From Flavobacteriaceae bacterium (lineage in GTDB: Bacteria; Bacteroidota; Bacteroidia; Flavobacteriales; Flavobacteriaceae): 64,000 nt of DNA. A model generated the notes under the pieces. It saw only the letters and a program-made list of their open reading frames with translations. It was not told where the DNA came from and ran no database searches. The position numbers and the translations under genes are program-made. Shown piece after piece: positions 1-8,783 of this stretch. Location: the NCBI GenBank assembly GCA_024742935.1, contig JANSXN010000002.1, positions 1 to 64,000 on the forward strand. Direction: 5' to 3'. Within the stretch, counting starts at the first letter, position 1. Each line of letters starts with the position of its first letter.

Positions 1-2
1 AG

Positions 3-140
3 ATTAGTCCCACTGGAGCAGGCTGGGATGGTACATACAACGGCAGGCCGTTACCCTCGAGTGATTACTGGTTTAGAGTGGTCTATCGGGAAGACGACAG
101 AGAAAAGGAATTTAGAGCACATTTTACATTGAAGAGATAA
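3..140 (+). CDS. C-terminal end of a type IX secreted protein (gliding-associated type B sorting domain), partial
   Basis: An open frame enters from the left edge and stops at 138-140. The visible 45 residues include GWDGTYNGRPLPSSDYWF and end in FTLKR. This is the usual end of the gliding motility-associated (CHU_C, type B) sorting domain, which directs large secreted or surface proteins to the type IX secretion system of Bacteroidota. The function of the cargo lies outside the window. The PorP/SprF gene begins 13 bases later, the usual pairing for type B cargo, so the two are probably co-transcribed. The domain call is from motif recognition only. Confidence 0.85.
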   Translation: MSPTGAGWDGTYNGRPLPSSDYWFRVVYREDDREKEFRAHFTLKR

Positions 141-153
141 ATAATATATACCC

Positions 154-1158
154 ATGAACTTGAAACAAAACACCTACATTTTATTTTTAGCATTGATATT
201 TCAGTTTTCAAATGCTCAAGACGGAGTGCCCATATATTCAGATTATTTTGCTGACAACCTCTATTTATTGCACCCTTCAATGGCAGGAGCTGCAAATTCG
301 GGTCAATTAAGACTCACGGCAAGACAGCAATGGTTTGACCAGGACAATGCGCCAAACTTGCAAACCTTGGCAGGAAATCTGCGTCTAGGAGAGCAATCCG
401 GAGTTGGTGCTATTGTTTTTAATGATAAAAACGGATTCCATTCGCAAGTGGGGGGCTATTTAACTTATGCTCATCATTTGAATTTTTCAAGAAGTGATGT
501 CGACTTAAATCAGCTTTCTTTTGGGTTAACAGCCGGTATTGTCCAATCGCGTTTGGATGAAACAAACTTTGACTTAAGTGATTTTGATCCTGTGATTGCA
601 GGTATTTTGCAAAGTACATCTTATTTTAATATAGATGTGGGAGCATCCTATAATTTTATGGATGTTTCGATGCATTTTACGGTAAAAAATCTAATTTTTC
701 AAAACAGAAACTTATTTAGTGAAGAGTTTGAATCTAATAATCAACGTCGATTTTTATTTGCGGGTTCTTATACATTTGGGGGTAAATTTTATTCAGAATG
801 GACTTATGAGCCTTCTTTTCTACTTCAATTTTTTGAAAGGACTAATGAATCTGCCATTGATGTAAACTTTAAAGTATATCGTAAAATGGATTTCGGCAGA
901 CTGTGGGGCGGGATTTCTTATAGAAGAAGTTTTGATGGAGCCGAATTTCAGTCTGGAGCTAGTATATCTTCACAAAAACTTCAGTTTATCTCTCCGGTAA
1001 TAGGAGTTAATTATGATAAATTTATGTTTGCTTATACCTATTCCCAACAAATAGGTGAAGTGCGCTTTACCAATGGAGGATTCCATCAAATCACTTTAGG
1101 GTTTAATTTTATGGACCGTGGAAATGCTTATGATTGTAATTGTCCTGCAATAAATTAA
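154..1158 (+). CDS. PorP/SprF family type IX secretion outer-membrane protein
   Basis: A 334-residue protein with a signal peptide (residues 1 to about 21, ending SNAQ) followed by the conserved start of mature PorP/SprF proteins (YSDYFADNLYLLHPSMAGA). The rest alternates short polar and aromatic strands, as expected for an outer-membrane beta barrel. Family members such as SprF of Flavobacterium are needed for secretion or surface attachment of a specific partner carrying a type B C-terminal domain. The partner here should be the gene ending at 140. The ATG at 154 fits the signal peptide. No terminator is seen before the convergent murI. Confidence 0.9.
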   Translation: MNLKQNTYILFLALIFQFSNAQDGVPIYSDYFADNLYLLHPSMAGAANSGQLRLTARQQWFDQDNAPNLQTLAGNLRLGEQSGVGAIVFNDKNGFHSQVGGYLTYAHHLNFSRSDVDLNQLSFGLTAGIVQSRLDETNFDLSDFDPVIAGILQSTSYFNIDVGASYNFMDVSMHFTVKNLIFQNRNLFSEEFESNNQRRFLFAGSYTFGGKFYSEWTYEPSFLLQFFERTNESAIDVNFKVYRKMDFGRLWGGISYRRSFDGAEFQSGASISSQKLQFISPVIGVNYDKFMFAYTYSQQIGEVRFTNGGFHQITLGFNFMDRGNAYDCNCPAIN

Positions 1159-1184
1159 ACTGATTTATATTCTATCAAACATTT

Positions 1185-1973
1185 TTAAAAAGATAAGTAA
1201 GAAATTGAAATTGTATTTTCATAATCTTTTAAAAGGGCACTTAATGCTGTACTATTTGAATTTGTAAAAAATTTACAATTTGGTTTTTTGATTATATCGT
1301 TTAATAAATTGTTGCTTTCCAATACAGCTTTTGTTTGTCGAGCGACTGCTCTTCCGGAATCTATAATCACGACATTTTCTGGGAGTAATTTTTTAATTTG
1401 AGGGATTAAGTACGGGTAATGGCTACATCCAAGAACCAAATAATCAATATTTGCCTCAATCATTGGTTCCAGAAATTTTTGTAATAGTTTTAAAGTCTCC
1501 GGGTTGTTAACCAAATTATTCTCGACAATGGGAACCAAACCTTCCCCTATCACCTCGATAACATTAATTTGATTTGCATAAAGCTCAGATGTTTTAGTAA
1601 ATAATGAGCTTTGCAATGTCCCTTTTGTCGCAAGAATTCCAATTTGTTTTGTTTTTGTTTTAAGAGCTGCGGGTTTAATAGCAGGCTCAATGCCTATAAA
1701 AGGGATACTATATTTTTTACGTAAATAATCAATAGCATTTGTAGTGGCAGTATTACAGGCAACTACAATAATCTTTGAACCTAAATCGATTAGCTTTTCA
1801 GTATTCTTTACACTTAATAATTGAATTTCATCTTGGGTCTTGTGACCATAAGGGGCGTTTTTACTATCTGCAAGATAGATGGTATCTTCATTAGGGAGAA
1901 GAGAATGTATTTCTTTCCATATAGAAGTTCCTCCTACTCCTGAATCAAAAATACCTATGGGTTGCTTATTCAT
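1185..1973 (-). CDS. murI: glutamate racemase
   Basis: Cofactor-independent racemase making D-glutamate for peptidoglycan. Family motifs are present: GIFDSGVGG at the N-terminus, the first catalytic cysteine in VACNTAT and the second in LGCSHYP. Length from the ATG at 1973 (MNKQPIGIFD) is 262 residues, normal for the family. The track's longer start at 2000 would put the first nine codons inside a strong hairpin (1986-2015), so 1973 is preferred. It is the last gene of the bamA-ompH-ompH-murI row on the minus strand, an arrangement expected in Flavobacteria. The hairpin just upstream may attenuate read-through from ompH. Confidence 0.95.
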   Translation of the reverse strand: MNKQPIGIFDSGVGGTSIWKEIHSLLPNEDTIYLADSKNAPYGHKTQDEIQLLSVKNTEKLIDLGSKIIVVACNTATTNAIDYLRKKYSIPFIGIEPAIKPAALKTKTKQIGILATKGTLQSSLFTKTSELYANQINVIEVIGEGLVPIVENNLVNNPETLKLLQKFLEPMIEANIDYLVLGCSHYPYLIPQIKKLLPENVVIIDSGRAVARQTKAVLESNNLLNDIIKKPNCKFFTNSNSTALSALLKDYENTISISYLSF

Positions 1974-1985
1974 TGTATAAAAATA

Positions 1986-2015
1986 AAAACTGCTCGTCAA
2001 TAAACGAGCAGTTTT
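1986..2015 (-). terminator. strong hairpin between ompH and murI
   Basis: A 12-bp perfect stem (AAAACTGCTCGT / ACGAGCAGTTTT) with a 6-nt loop. Read on the minus strand it is followed by TTTTTATTTTT-like sequence, typical of an intrinsic terminator for the ompH transcript. It ends only about 13 nt before the murI ATG, so it also sits in the murI leader. Confidence 0.7.
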
Positions 2016-2041
2016 AATATTTATTTAAAAAGAATATTTAG

Positions 2042-2548
2042 TTAGATGCCTAATTCTCTTTTTACAGCTGCTAATAAATCTTCACCATCAGCAACGATTA
2101 ATCCACTTCCCGGTGTAGCATCCATAACATATTGGACGCCTTTTTCTTTAGCAACTTTTTCAATGGCTTTTTTAGCTTTATCAAATAGTGGTGAGAATAA
2201 GTCACCTTCTTTTTTTTGCAAATCTGTACTTGCGTTTTGTCTGTATTCACCTATTTTGCGTTCAGCAGATTGCAACTCTTCTGCACGTTTTCTGTTTTCA
2301 TCCTCTGTTTTAGTATTGGCTTCAGATTCATACAAGGTGTATTTAGATTGTAACTCTCTTAACATAGAACTAATTTCTGCCTCATATGTTTTTCTTACGC
2401 GCTCTAATTCATTTTGAGCTGCTTTAGTCTCTGGCATGGCTTCAATTAAGGCTTGTGTGTCAATATGAGCCATTTTTTGTGCATTTACAAAACTAGTAGC
2501 TCCTAAAATAAGTGTTATGGCTACTAATAAAGATTTCATTTTTTTCAT
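2042..2548 (-). CDS. OmpH/Skp family periplasmic chaperone (short paralogue)
   Basis: A 168-residue protein with a signal peptide (cleavage near VNAQK) followed by the OmpH/Skp domain: a short beta segment (MAHIDTQALIEAMPE), a long charged coiled-coil hairpin rich in E, K and A, and a closing GVQYVMDATPGSGLIVADG segment. Skp-like trimers hold unfolded outer-membrane proteins in the periplasm before delivery to the Bam complex. It lies downstream of bamA and a longer paralogue in the same direction, consistent with one envelope-assembly operon. Length is normal for the family. No gene symbol is given because Bacteroidota carry several ompH paralogues. Confidence 0.9.
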   Translation of the reverse strand: MKKMKSLLVAITLILGATSFVNAQKMAHIDTQALIEAMPETKAAQNELERVRKTYEAEISSMLRELQSKYTLYESEANTKTEDENRKRAEELQSAERKIGEYRQNASTDLQKKEGDLFSPLFDKAKKAIEKVAKEKGVQYVMDATPGSGLIVADGEDLLAAVKRELGI

Positions 2549-2592
2549 TGTGGTGTAATTAAGTGTTTAGAAATTGTTTTTAATGATTGTTG

Positions 2593-3618
2593 TTAATTTG
2601 TCCCTCCTCCATCTTCCTCTTCTTCGGGTATTTGAGGGGGTTGATTATTGTTTCTGGCATTTCTGATAGAATCTTGTCTTTGTTTTCTTTCTTCAAGAAG
2701 TTGATTTCTTCTGGCTTCTTGTTCAGCCATTCTTGCAGTTCTTATTGAGTCTTGGACTCTTCGTCTTTCGGCTTGTATTTCCTCTCTAGAAGGTGTGTCT
2801 GTATTGACAACATTTTTTCCATTACTTTCCGGTTCTGTTCCTGTTTCCCCATCCCCATCATTATTTCGGTTTTGAGCATTTTGGCGTCTTGCATCAAATT
2901 CAGCTTGCTTGGCTGCTCTCACAGAGTCTCTTATCCTTTTTCTTTCTTCAAGCAGTGCTTCTCTTTGCGCTTTTCTTTCTTCAAGTGCTTGTTCTCTTTC
3001 ATTAAGACTCTTGTCTTGTTCATCTGATACGGCATCACGTGCCTCAATGTCTCTTTTATCTTGTCTACTCTCTGCTTGTGTTCTTCTTGCTGCTCGGTTT
3101 ATGATTCTTATCACTTGATCACTAATATCATTTCGCTCAGCTGCATAGAGCATAACAACATCTGCAGATTTATCAAAAATGAAATCATACTGCCTATTTC
3201 CGGCGATTTCCTGCACAGCAGTGAAAACCTGATCTTGAATGGGCTGAACGAGTTGACGTTTTTGTATCATCAAATCGCCATTGGGACCGAAGCGGTTTTG
3301 CTGGTATTCAAAAAGCTGATCTTCCTTAATTTTGATGTCCTCTTGACGCTCCTCAACAAGTTCCTTTGTCAATAAAACACGCTCATTACTCAGGTTGAGT
3401 TTAAGGTTGTCAATTTCTTTTTGTTGATCTTCAATGTCTTTTCTCCATCGTTGTACTCTTCCATCAAGTTGTGTTAAAGCTTCTTGGTATTCTGGAACAT
3501 TCTCAAGAATATATTCCATATCAATGTAGCCAATTGTCACGCCTCTCTGCGAGTGGACTTCAAAGCTTGCTGAAGCGAAAAGAATAAAAAAACTGAGTAA
3601 AAATAGTTTGTTCTTCAT
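2593..3618 (-). CDS. OmpH/Skp family chaperone with long charged C-terminal extension
   Basis: Starts at ATG 3618 (MKNKLFLLSFFILF, a clean signal peptide); the track start at 3651 adds 11 unlikely residues. Residues to about 175 form the OmpH/Skp domain (VTIGYIDMEYILENVPEY, then coiled coil). The remaining 160 or so residues are low-complexity: repeated blocks of ERKAQREALLEERKRIRDS type, rich in E, R, Q and D, ending in an acidic glycine tail. Typical OmpH is about 170 residues, so the tail doubles the protein. It sits between bamA and the short ompH. The tail is probably helical or coiled coil; its role is unknown. Confidence 0.88.
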   Translation of the reverse strand: MKNKLFLLSFFILFASASFEVHSQRGVTIGYIDMEYILENVPEYQEALTQLDGRVQRWRKDIEDQQKEIDNLKLNLSNERVLLTKELVEERQEDIKIKEDQLFEYQQNRFGPNGDLMIQKRQLVQPIQDQVFTAVQEIAGNRQYDFIFDKSADVVMLYAAERNDISDQVIRIINRAARRTQAESRQDKRDIEARDAVSDEQDKSLNEREQALEERKAQREALLEERKRIRDSVRAAKQAEFDARRQNAQNRNNDGDGETGTEPESNGKNVVNTDTPSREEIQAERRRVQDSIRTARMAEQEARRNQLLEERKQRQDSIRNARNNNQPPQIPEEEEDGGGTN

Positions 3619-3653
3619 AATCTTGGTTGTTTTAAGAAAATATCGTGCCAAAT

Positions 3654-6233
3654 TTAAAATTGCTGCCCAATAATAAAATGTGTTTCCCAGCCATTTGGTT
3701 GAAAAGTTCCGGGTATGGGATCAAATCCATATCCAAAATCGATTCCTAACAGTCCAAAGGCGGGCATAAATATACGAATTCCTAGGCCGGCAGAACGATT
3801 AATTTGAAACGGATTGTAATTTTTAAAGCTGTCATAAGTGGCACCCCCTTCCACAAATGTCAGCGCATAAATTGATGCCATTTGTTTTAATGTGATGGGG
3901 TATCTTAATTCTAACGAAAACTTATTAAAAATAGTATTTCCGTCTTGCGAAGATAAGGATTGGTTTGGATAACCTCTCAAAGATATGATTTCTCTTCCAT
4001 CAAGGCTAAATGCTCCAAGGCCATCACCACCCATAAAAAATCGCTCAAAAGGAGGTACTCCACGGTCCAGATTATAGGCTCCTAAAAACCCAAATTCTGC
4101 CTGGGGTCTCAACACAAGTTTGTCAACAATTGTTGTGTACCAAGTTCCCTTAAATTTAATTTTATAATATTCAAGCCAGTTAAACTTTTTTTGATCTATT
4201 AAACTTTGATTTGGTGTGCCATCCGGATTTTGAAATTCAGGGTCATTGCCAAGTGTACTGTACTTCACATCATTGAAAAGTGAATAGGGAGGGGTTACTT
4301 TAGCAGTTATACTAAAGGAAGAACCTCCAACAGGGAAAATGGGATTGTTAAAGGTATTATCTCTTGTTAAACCAATAGTATAGGCAAGGTTGTTTGAAAA
4401 CCCATCACCAAAAGTAAATAAACCGGTATTGTAATTTTTAAGATTGTAATGCTGAAAGCTCAACGCATGGGATAAGACAAAGTGATCGTCTGGCCATTGA
4501 AGTCTTTTGGCTAAGCCCACAGAGCCTCCGGTAATTAAAAAGCGTCTGTCACGATCTGCTTCTCTTGCTTGAAAGTCATACAAAAACTGTATGGTATGCG
4601 AAAAAGAAAAGCTAAACTGCACGGGTTTTTTACCTCCCAGCCAGGGTTCAACCAGTGATAGACTATAGGTTTGGTAGAAGCTGCTCGCCTGTGCTCTTAG
4701 AGATAATTTTTGGCCATCTCCCATGGGTAAAGGTCTGTAGGCTTTACCGTTAAAAATATTTCGTAAGGAGAAGTTATTAAATGAAAGTCCTAGTGTTCCC
4801 ACAAAACCTCCACCGCCAAAACCACCTTGCAATTCAATTTGACTGGCGCCGCTTTCTTCAACACTAAATTCCATATCGAGCGTGCCTGAATTAGGGTCTG
4901 CATTTAAGAAATTTGGACTAATGCTTTCCGGGTCAAAGAATCCCATCTGACCAAGTTCCCTGATGGTTCTAATAACATCTCTCTTGCTGTATTTTTGACC
5001 GGGTCTTACACGCAATTCTCTGTATATTACGTGGTCATTGGTTTTGTTGTTTCCAACAACTGTTACGTTATTAAAGTAGGCCTCTCTACCTTCAAATATT
5101 CTTATTTCAAAATCAATGGTATCGTTTTGGACATTAACTTCAACAGGATTGATGCGAGAGAATAAGTAGCCGTTATTTTGATAAGCGTTTGTTAAATCAT
5201 CAGCGTCCGGGTCTGAGTCGTCTGCGATTCTTTTGTCTAGCAGAATTCCATTGTATATATCACCTTTTTTAATTCCAAGAAAGTTTCTGAGTTCTTGATC
5301 TGTATATACACTGTTCCCAATGAAACGAATGTCTCCAAAATAATGTTGTCTGCCTTCTTCTATATTAAGGAATAATTCAATTCTTTTATCATTAACAACA
5401 ACAAGTGAGTCTGAAGTGATTCGCGCATCACGATAACCGTTTTCTTTATATTTATTAATGAGGGAGACGTGATCCTCCAGAAAAGCGTCTTTTGAGTATT
5501 TTGATCGTTTGAAAAGGCGTATTGGGTTTTTTTGTTTCGTGTTTTTCATTGCACGTCGCAGCTTTTTATCACTGAGCGCCTCATTCCCTTGTATATGAAT
5601 TTTAGAAATTTTTACTTTATTGCCTCTATCAATATCAATGTTTAAATTTTGACCAACTTCAGTTCCGGTTGAATCTATTTCGGTTGTTGTTTTTAAAGAG
5701 ACATCAGCAAAGTAAAAACCATCTTTTTTATATTTGTTTGTTATGAAATTTTTGGTGGTTGTTAATAGGTTCTTAGTTATTTTAGTTCCGGAATTAAGCT
5801 TCAATTCTTTTTGTAATTCTTTAGCTTTTCCTTTTCTGATTCCCGTTATGGTAGCCTCGTTTAAAGTGGGGAGCTCTGTAATGTTTATTTCAAGGTCGGC
5901 AGTATTTCCATCAATATTTGTCACATAAATATTTACATCACTAAATAGATTTTCGTCCCAAAGTTTTTTAATTACATTACTTATACGTTCACCGGGAATA
6001 AATATTTCTTCTCCTTTTTTAAGTCCGGAAAATGCAATTACAGTAAGCTCATTAAAGCTTTGAGACCCTGTAACTGTTATTTCGCCAATAGTGTATCTTT
6101 TGCCAGTGTCTAATTGGTTTTGTTGAGAAAAAGCCACAAGTGGCAATAAAACCAGACATAAAAATATAGTATGTAATTTTAATCTTGGTTGGTTTAAGAT
6201 TAAATTAGTTAAGTTGATCACTTGTTTTTCCAA
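3654..6233 (-). CDS. bamA: outer membrane protein assembly factor BamA
   Basis: An 859-residue Omp85 protein that inserts beta-barrel proteins into the outer membrane. It has an N-terminal signal segment (about residues 20-37, ending AFSQQ), a series of POTRA domains (about 45-460; motifs such as IHIQGNEALSDKKLRRAMK and IRFIGNSVYTDQELRNFLG), then a 16-strand-type barrel ending in HFIIGQQF with the terminal phenylalanine typical of barrel signals. The barrel contains the RGYPNQSL segment corresponding to the conserved VRGY/F motif of L6. Its start overlaps the end of uppS by 29 bases, so translation may be coupled. OmpH chaperones follow directly. Confidence 0.96.
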   Translation of the reverse strand: MEKQVINLTNLILNQPRLKLHTIFLCLVLLPLVAFSQQNQLDTGKRYTIGEITVTGSQSFNELTVIAFSGLKKGEEIFIPGERISNVIKKLWDENLFSDVNIYVTNIDGNTADLEINITELPTLNEATITGIRKGKAKELQKELKLNSGTKITKNLLTTTKNFITNKYKKDGFYFADVSLKTTTEIDSTGTEVGQNLNIDIDRGNKVKISKIHIQGNEALSDKKLRRAMKNTKQKNPIRLFKRSKYSKDAFLEDHVSLINKYKENGYRDARITSDSLVVVNDKRIELFLNIEEGRQHYFGDIRFIGNSVYTDQELRNFLGIKKGDIYNGILLDKRIADDSDPDADDLTNAYQNNGYLFSRINPVEVNVQNDTIDFEIRIFEGREAYFNNVTVVGNNKTNDHVIYRELRVRPGQKYSKRDVIRTIRELGQMGFFDPESISPNFLNADPNSGTLDMEFSVEESGASQIELQGGFGGGGFVGTLGLSFNNFSLRNIFNGKAYRPLPMGDGQKLSLRAQASSFYQTYSLSLVEPWLGGKKPVQFSFSFSHTIQFLYDFQAREADRDRRFLITGGSVGLAKRLQWPDDHFVLSHALSFQHYNLKNYNTGLFTFGDGFSNNLAYTIGLTRDNTFNNPIFPVGGSSFSITAKVTPPYSLFNDVKYSTLGNDPEFQNPDGTPNQSLIDQKKFNWLEYYKIKFKGTWYTTIVDKLVLRPQAEFGFLGAYNLDRGVPPFERFFMGGDGLGAFSLDGREIISLRGYPNQSLSSQDGNTIFNKFSLELRYPITLKQMASIYALTFVEGGATYDSFKNYNPFQINRSAGLGIRIFMPAFGLLGIDFGYGFDPIPGTFQPNGWETHFIIGQQF

Positions 6234-6945
6234 ATCTTCTTTCTCTGTTTTGATAATTTATGATTGCTTCAAAAAGATGTTCTTTATTAAAATCGGGCCA
6301 GAGAACTTCAGTAAAATAAAGTTCTGCATATGCAATTTGCCACAATAAAAAATTGCTGATGCGTTGTTCTCCACTGGTCCTTATCAGCAAATCCACATCA
6401 GGTAAATTTCGCGTGTAAAGATGCTCATTTATAACCGTTTCGTCAATGTTTTCTATAGAAATTATATTATTTTTAACTTTAGCACTTATTTCTTTGATAA
6501 TATTGGTTATTTCCTCTCTGGAGCCATAACTCAGAGCTAATGTGAGCATCATTTTATCGTTTTCTTTTGTCTTTTCCATGACCTCCTGAAGTTCTTTATA
6601 AACCTTTGAAGGCAATGATTCTATATTGCCAATTGCATGGAGCCTTATTTTGTTTTTTTGTAATGTATTGATTTCTTTTTTTAGGGAAGAAACTAGAAGA
6701 TTCATAAGGGTTTTTACTTCCATTTTTGGTCTGTTCCAGTTTTCTGTAGAAAAAGCATAGAGTGTAACAAATTTTATGCCCAAATCACCACAACCCTCAA
6801 CTACTTCTTTAACGGCATTGGCACCCTTTTCATGACCTGCAGTGCGAAAGAGACCTTTTAACTTAGCCCAACGACCATTTCCATCCATAATCACTGCAAT
6901 GTGATTGGGTAATCTGGAGGGTATTATTTGATCTTTTAAACTCAT
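6205..6945 (-). CDS. uppS: isoprenyl transferase (undecaprenyl diphosphate synthase)
   Basis: A 246-residue cis-prenyltransferase making the C55 lipid carrier for peptidoglycan and glycan export. Conserved regions are visible in order: HIAVIMDGNGRWAK (catalytic Asp and substrate P-loop), GHEKGANAV, TLYAFSTENW, and the C-terminal DLLIRTSGEQRISNF plus FTEVLWPDF. Length is standard. It lies 3 bases from the DUF6089 gene and overlaps bamA by 29 bases, so these minus-strand genes look like one transcript. Confidence 0.96.
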   Translation of the reverse strand: MSLKDQIIPSRLPNHIAVIMDGNGRWAKLKGLFRTAGHEKGANAVKEVVEGCGDLGIKFVTLYAFSTENWNRPKMEVKTLMNLLVSSLKKEINTLQKNKIRLHAIGNIESLPSKVYKELQEVMEKTKENDKMMLTLALSYGSREEITNIIKEISAKVKNNIISIENIDETVINEHLYTRNLPDVDLLIRTSGEQRISNFLLWQIAYAELYFTEVLWPDFNKEHLFEAIINYQNRERRFGKTSDQLN

Positions 6946-6948
6946 ATT

Positions 6949-7641
6949 TTAAAAAGTGCAAAAACAAGGCTTTCTACCAAACATCACTGTTAAATTGATT
7001 CCGGTGAAAACATACCAGTCATTACCGTTTAGATTTCCAAATTTTAAATCTGGGTCATTTGCTTTTTCACCGGTGGGATTACTGCCGTCCAGGTTGTCTG
7101 TAAAAGTATATCTGGCTCCAATTTCAGCTCCAAAAACGAGATATCTTCCAACAGTCATTTTGTAACCCACAACCATTGGGATAGCAAAATCCCAGTCATT
7201 TCCATATTTTTGGATTTGGTTATTTCGCCCCAAAAATAAGCTTTCATAATTAAAATAAGTAATTCCTGTATATAAATATGGTGAGTTTTGTGGTTTCATG
7301 GCGTGGGTATTGAATTCCCAAAAAGTGAATTCAATACCTAAAGAAGCTTCTAAAACTCTGTTCTTAAATGATAAATCTCGTTGTTGTCTGCGAGTCTCTT
7401 TTGAGTCAGCATCATCAGAATTTAAACGAGCATAGGTTGCTGAAAACCTAAAAGAATGTCGTGGAGTTCTGTTCCATCTAAATAATCCTCCAATTGCTAT
7501 ATCATTTGGGCTAATATAATTTGTGGGTCCAATATCACCAATATAGTTTGCGCCACCAAGAAGCCCACCTATTTCATAAGTCTGGGATTGTGCAATTTGA
7601 AAGGATGTTACTGCTAGTAAAGCGGTGATCAAATACTTCAT
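6949..7641 (-). CDS. DUF6089 family outer-membrane-like protein
   Basis: Predicted 230-residue secreted protein; start at ATG 7641 (MKYLITALLAVTSFQIAQSQ, signal peptide). The track start at 7710 adds an unlikely 23-residue leader. The mature protein opens with TYEIGGLLGGANYIGDIGP and continues in alternating aromatic and glycine strands, resembling the DUF6089 barrel-like proteins found beside uppS-bamA in Flavobacteriia. The C-terminus FGRKPCFCTF contains two cysteines and a terminal Phe. Position between nadK and uppS suggests a role in the envelope, but no function is established. Confidence 0.8.
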   Translation of the reverse strand: MKYLITALLAVTSFQIAQSQTYEIGGLLGGANYIGDIGPTNYISPNDIAIGGLFRWNRTPRHSFRFSATYARLNSDDADSKETRRQQRDLSFKNRVLEASLGIEFTFWEFNTHAMKPQNSPYLYTGITYFNYESLFLGRNNQIQKYGNDWDFAIPMVVGYKMTVGRYLVFGAEIGARYTFTDNLDGSNPTGEKANDPDLKFGNLNGNDWYVFTGINLTVMFGRKPCFCTF

Positions 7642-7741
7642 AAAACCTAAAAAGTTTGCAAATATAACAATTAAGTTTGGGCTGCAATAACTATTGCAGG
7701 ATAGTCTCATTTGATTAACAAACTTTGTGGAAAATTATTGT

Positions 7742-8635
7742 CTAGTTACGCTTGTCTTCTCCCCATAATAACTTTTTTCGGAGCGTTTTTATAAAACTTT
7801 CCTCTTGTAGTTGAATCATTTTTATGGTAAAAGGTGATTTTTTAATAGTTATTACAGATTCATTTTCAAAACTTGCTATTCTGGAGTCTAAAGAGACCAA
7901 ATAGTTATCTTCCCTCCCGGAAACTTTTAATTTTATTTCTGTTGAATCTGGAACAACGATGGGTCTAGCATTGAGATTGTGAGGGGCAATGGGAGTTAAA
8001 ATTAAACTGGAGGAACTGGGCTCAAGAATGGGGCCACCACAACTTAATGAGTATCCTGTAGAGCCTGTGGGTGTAGAGATGATTAAGCCGTCAGACCAGT
8101 ATGAGGTGAGAAACTCATTGTTTAGATAAGTGTCCACTTTTATCATTGATGTAGTGTTTTTTCTAATGACACTTATTTCATTTAAAGCAAAATTTAGGGT
8201 GTGAATATCCTTGTTTTTGGGTGTTACATCAATACTTAATAAGCTGCGTTCTGAAATGTTGTAATTTCCTTCAAGTATTTTCTGAACACTGGTGCTGATT
8301 TCTTCTTTTTGAATACTTGCTAAAAATCCAAGTCGTCCGGTATTAATACCTGCAAGTGGAATGCTTAAATCTTTTATATAGGTTATGGATTTTAATATAG
8401 TACCATCTCCGCCAATACTAAAAAACAAATCAAAACTTTTATCCAATTCCTTGAAAGTGGGGAATTGAAATTTTTTGATTTTGATATTTTGATTTTCAAT
8501 AATAAGATTATGGAAATTTTCTTCAATGTAAATTGAAACCCCGCTTTTATTCAATACATCAAATAACAACTCAATAGATATACTGGAATCTTGATGATAA
8601 AACTGTCCATAAATACCAACTTTCAAAGGCTTCAT
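7742..8635 (-). CDS. nadK: NAD kinase
   Basis: A 297-residue ATP-NAD kinase producing NADP. The signature GGDGT occurs in FFSIGGDGTILKS, followed by the second conserved block INTGRLGFLAS and the C-terminal domain with STPTGSTGYSLSCGGP. Length is typical. It stands between the CBS-domain gene and DUF6089 on the minus strand. About 100 bases separate it from DUF6089 and 148 from the CBS gene. The latter gap is pyrimidine-rich with tandem CTCTACT-like segments, and I see no clear promoter in it. Confidence 0.96.
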   Translation of the reverse strand: MKPLKVGIYGQFYHQDSSISIELLFDVLNKSGVSIYIEENFHNLIIENQNIKIKKFQFPTFKELDKSFDLFFSIGGDGTILKSITYIKDLSIPLAGINTGRLGFLASIQKEEISTSVQKILEGNYNISERSLLSIDVTPKNKDIHTLNFALNEISVIRKNTTSMIKVDTYLNNEFLTSYWSDGLIISTPTGSTGYSLSCGGPILEPSSSSLILTPIAPHNLNARPIVVPDSTEIKLKVSGREDNYLVSLDSRIASFENESVITIKKSPFTIKMIQLQEESFIKTLRKKLLWGEDKRN

Positions 8636-8783
8636 TAGATATCGTTTAGTGTATTATTCAATTTCATTTTTAGATTTGCGTCAATTTATTTAACCTTGAA
8701 CTTCCCTGATTATAGTTGACCGCTTTATCTCTACTCTCTACTCTATTTTCTCTTCTCTTTTTATTTTTGGTTATCGCTCACCA

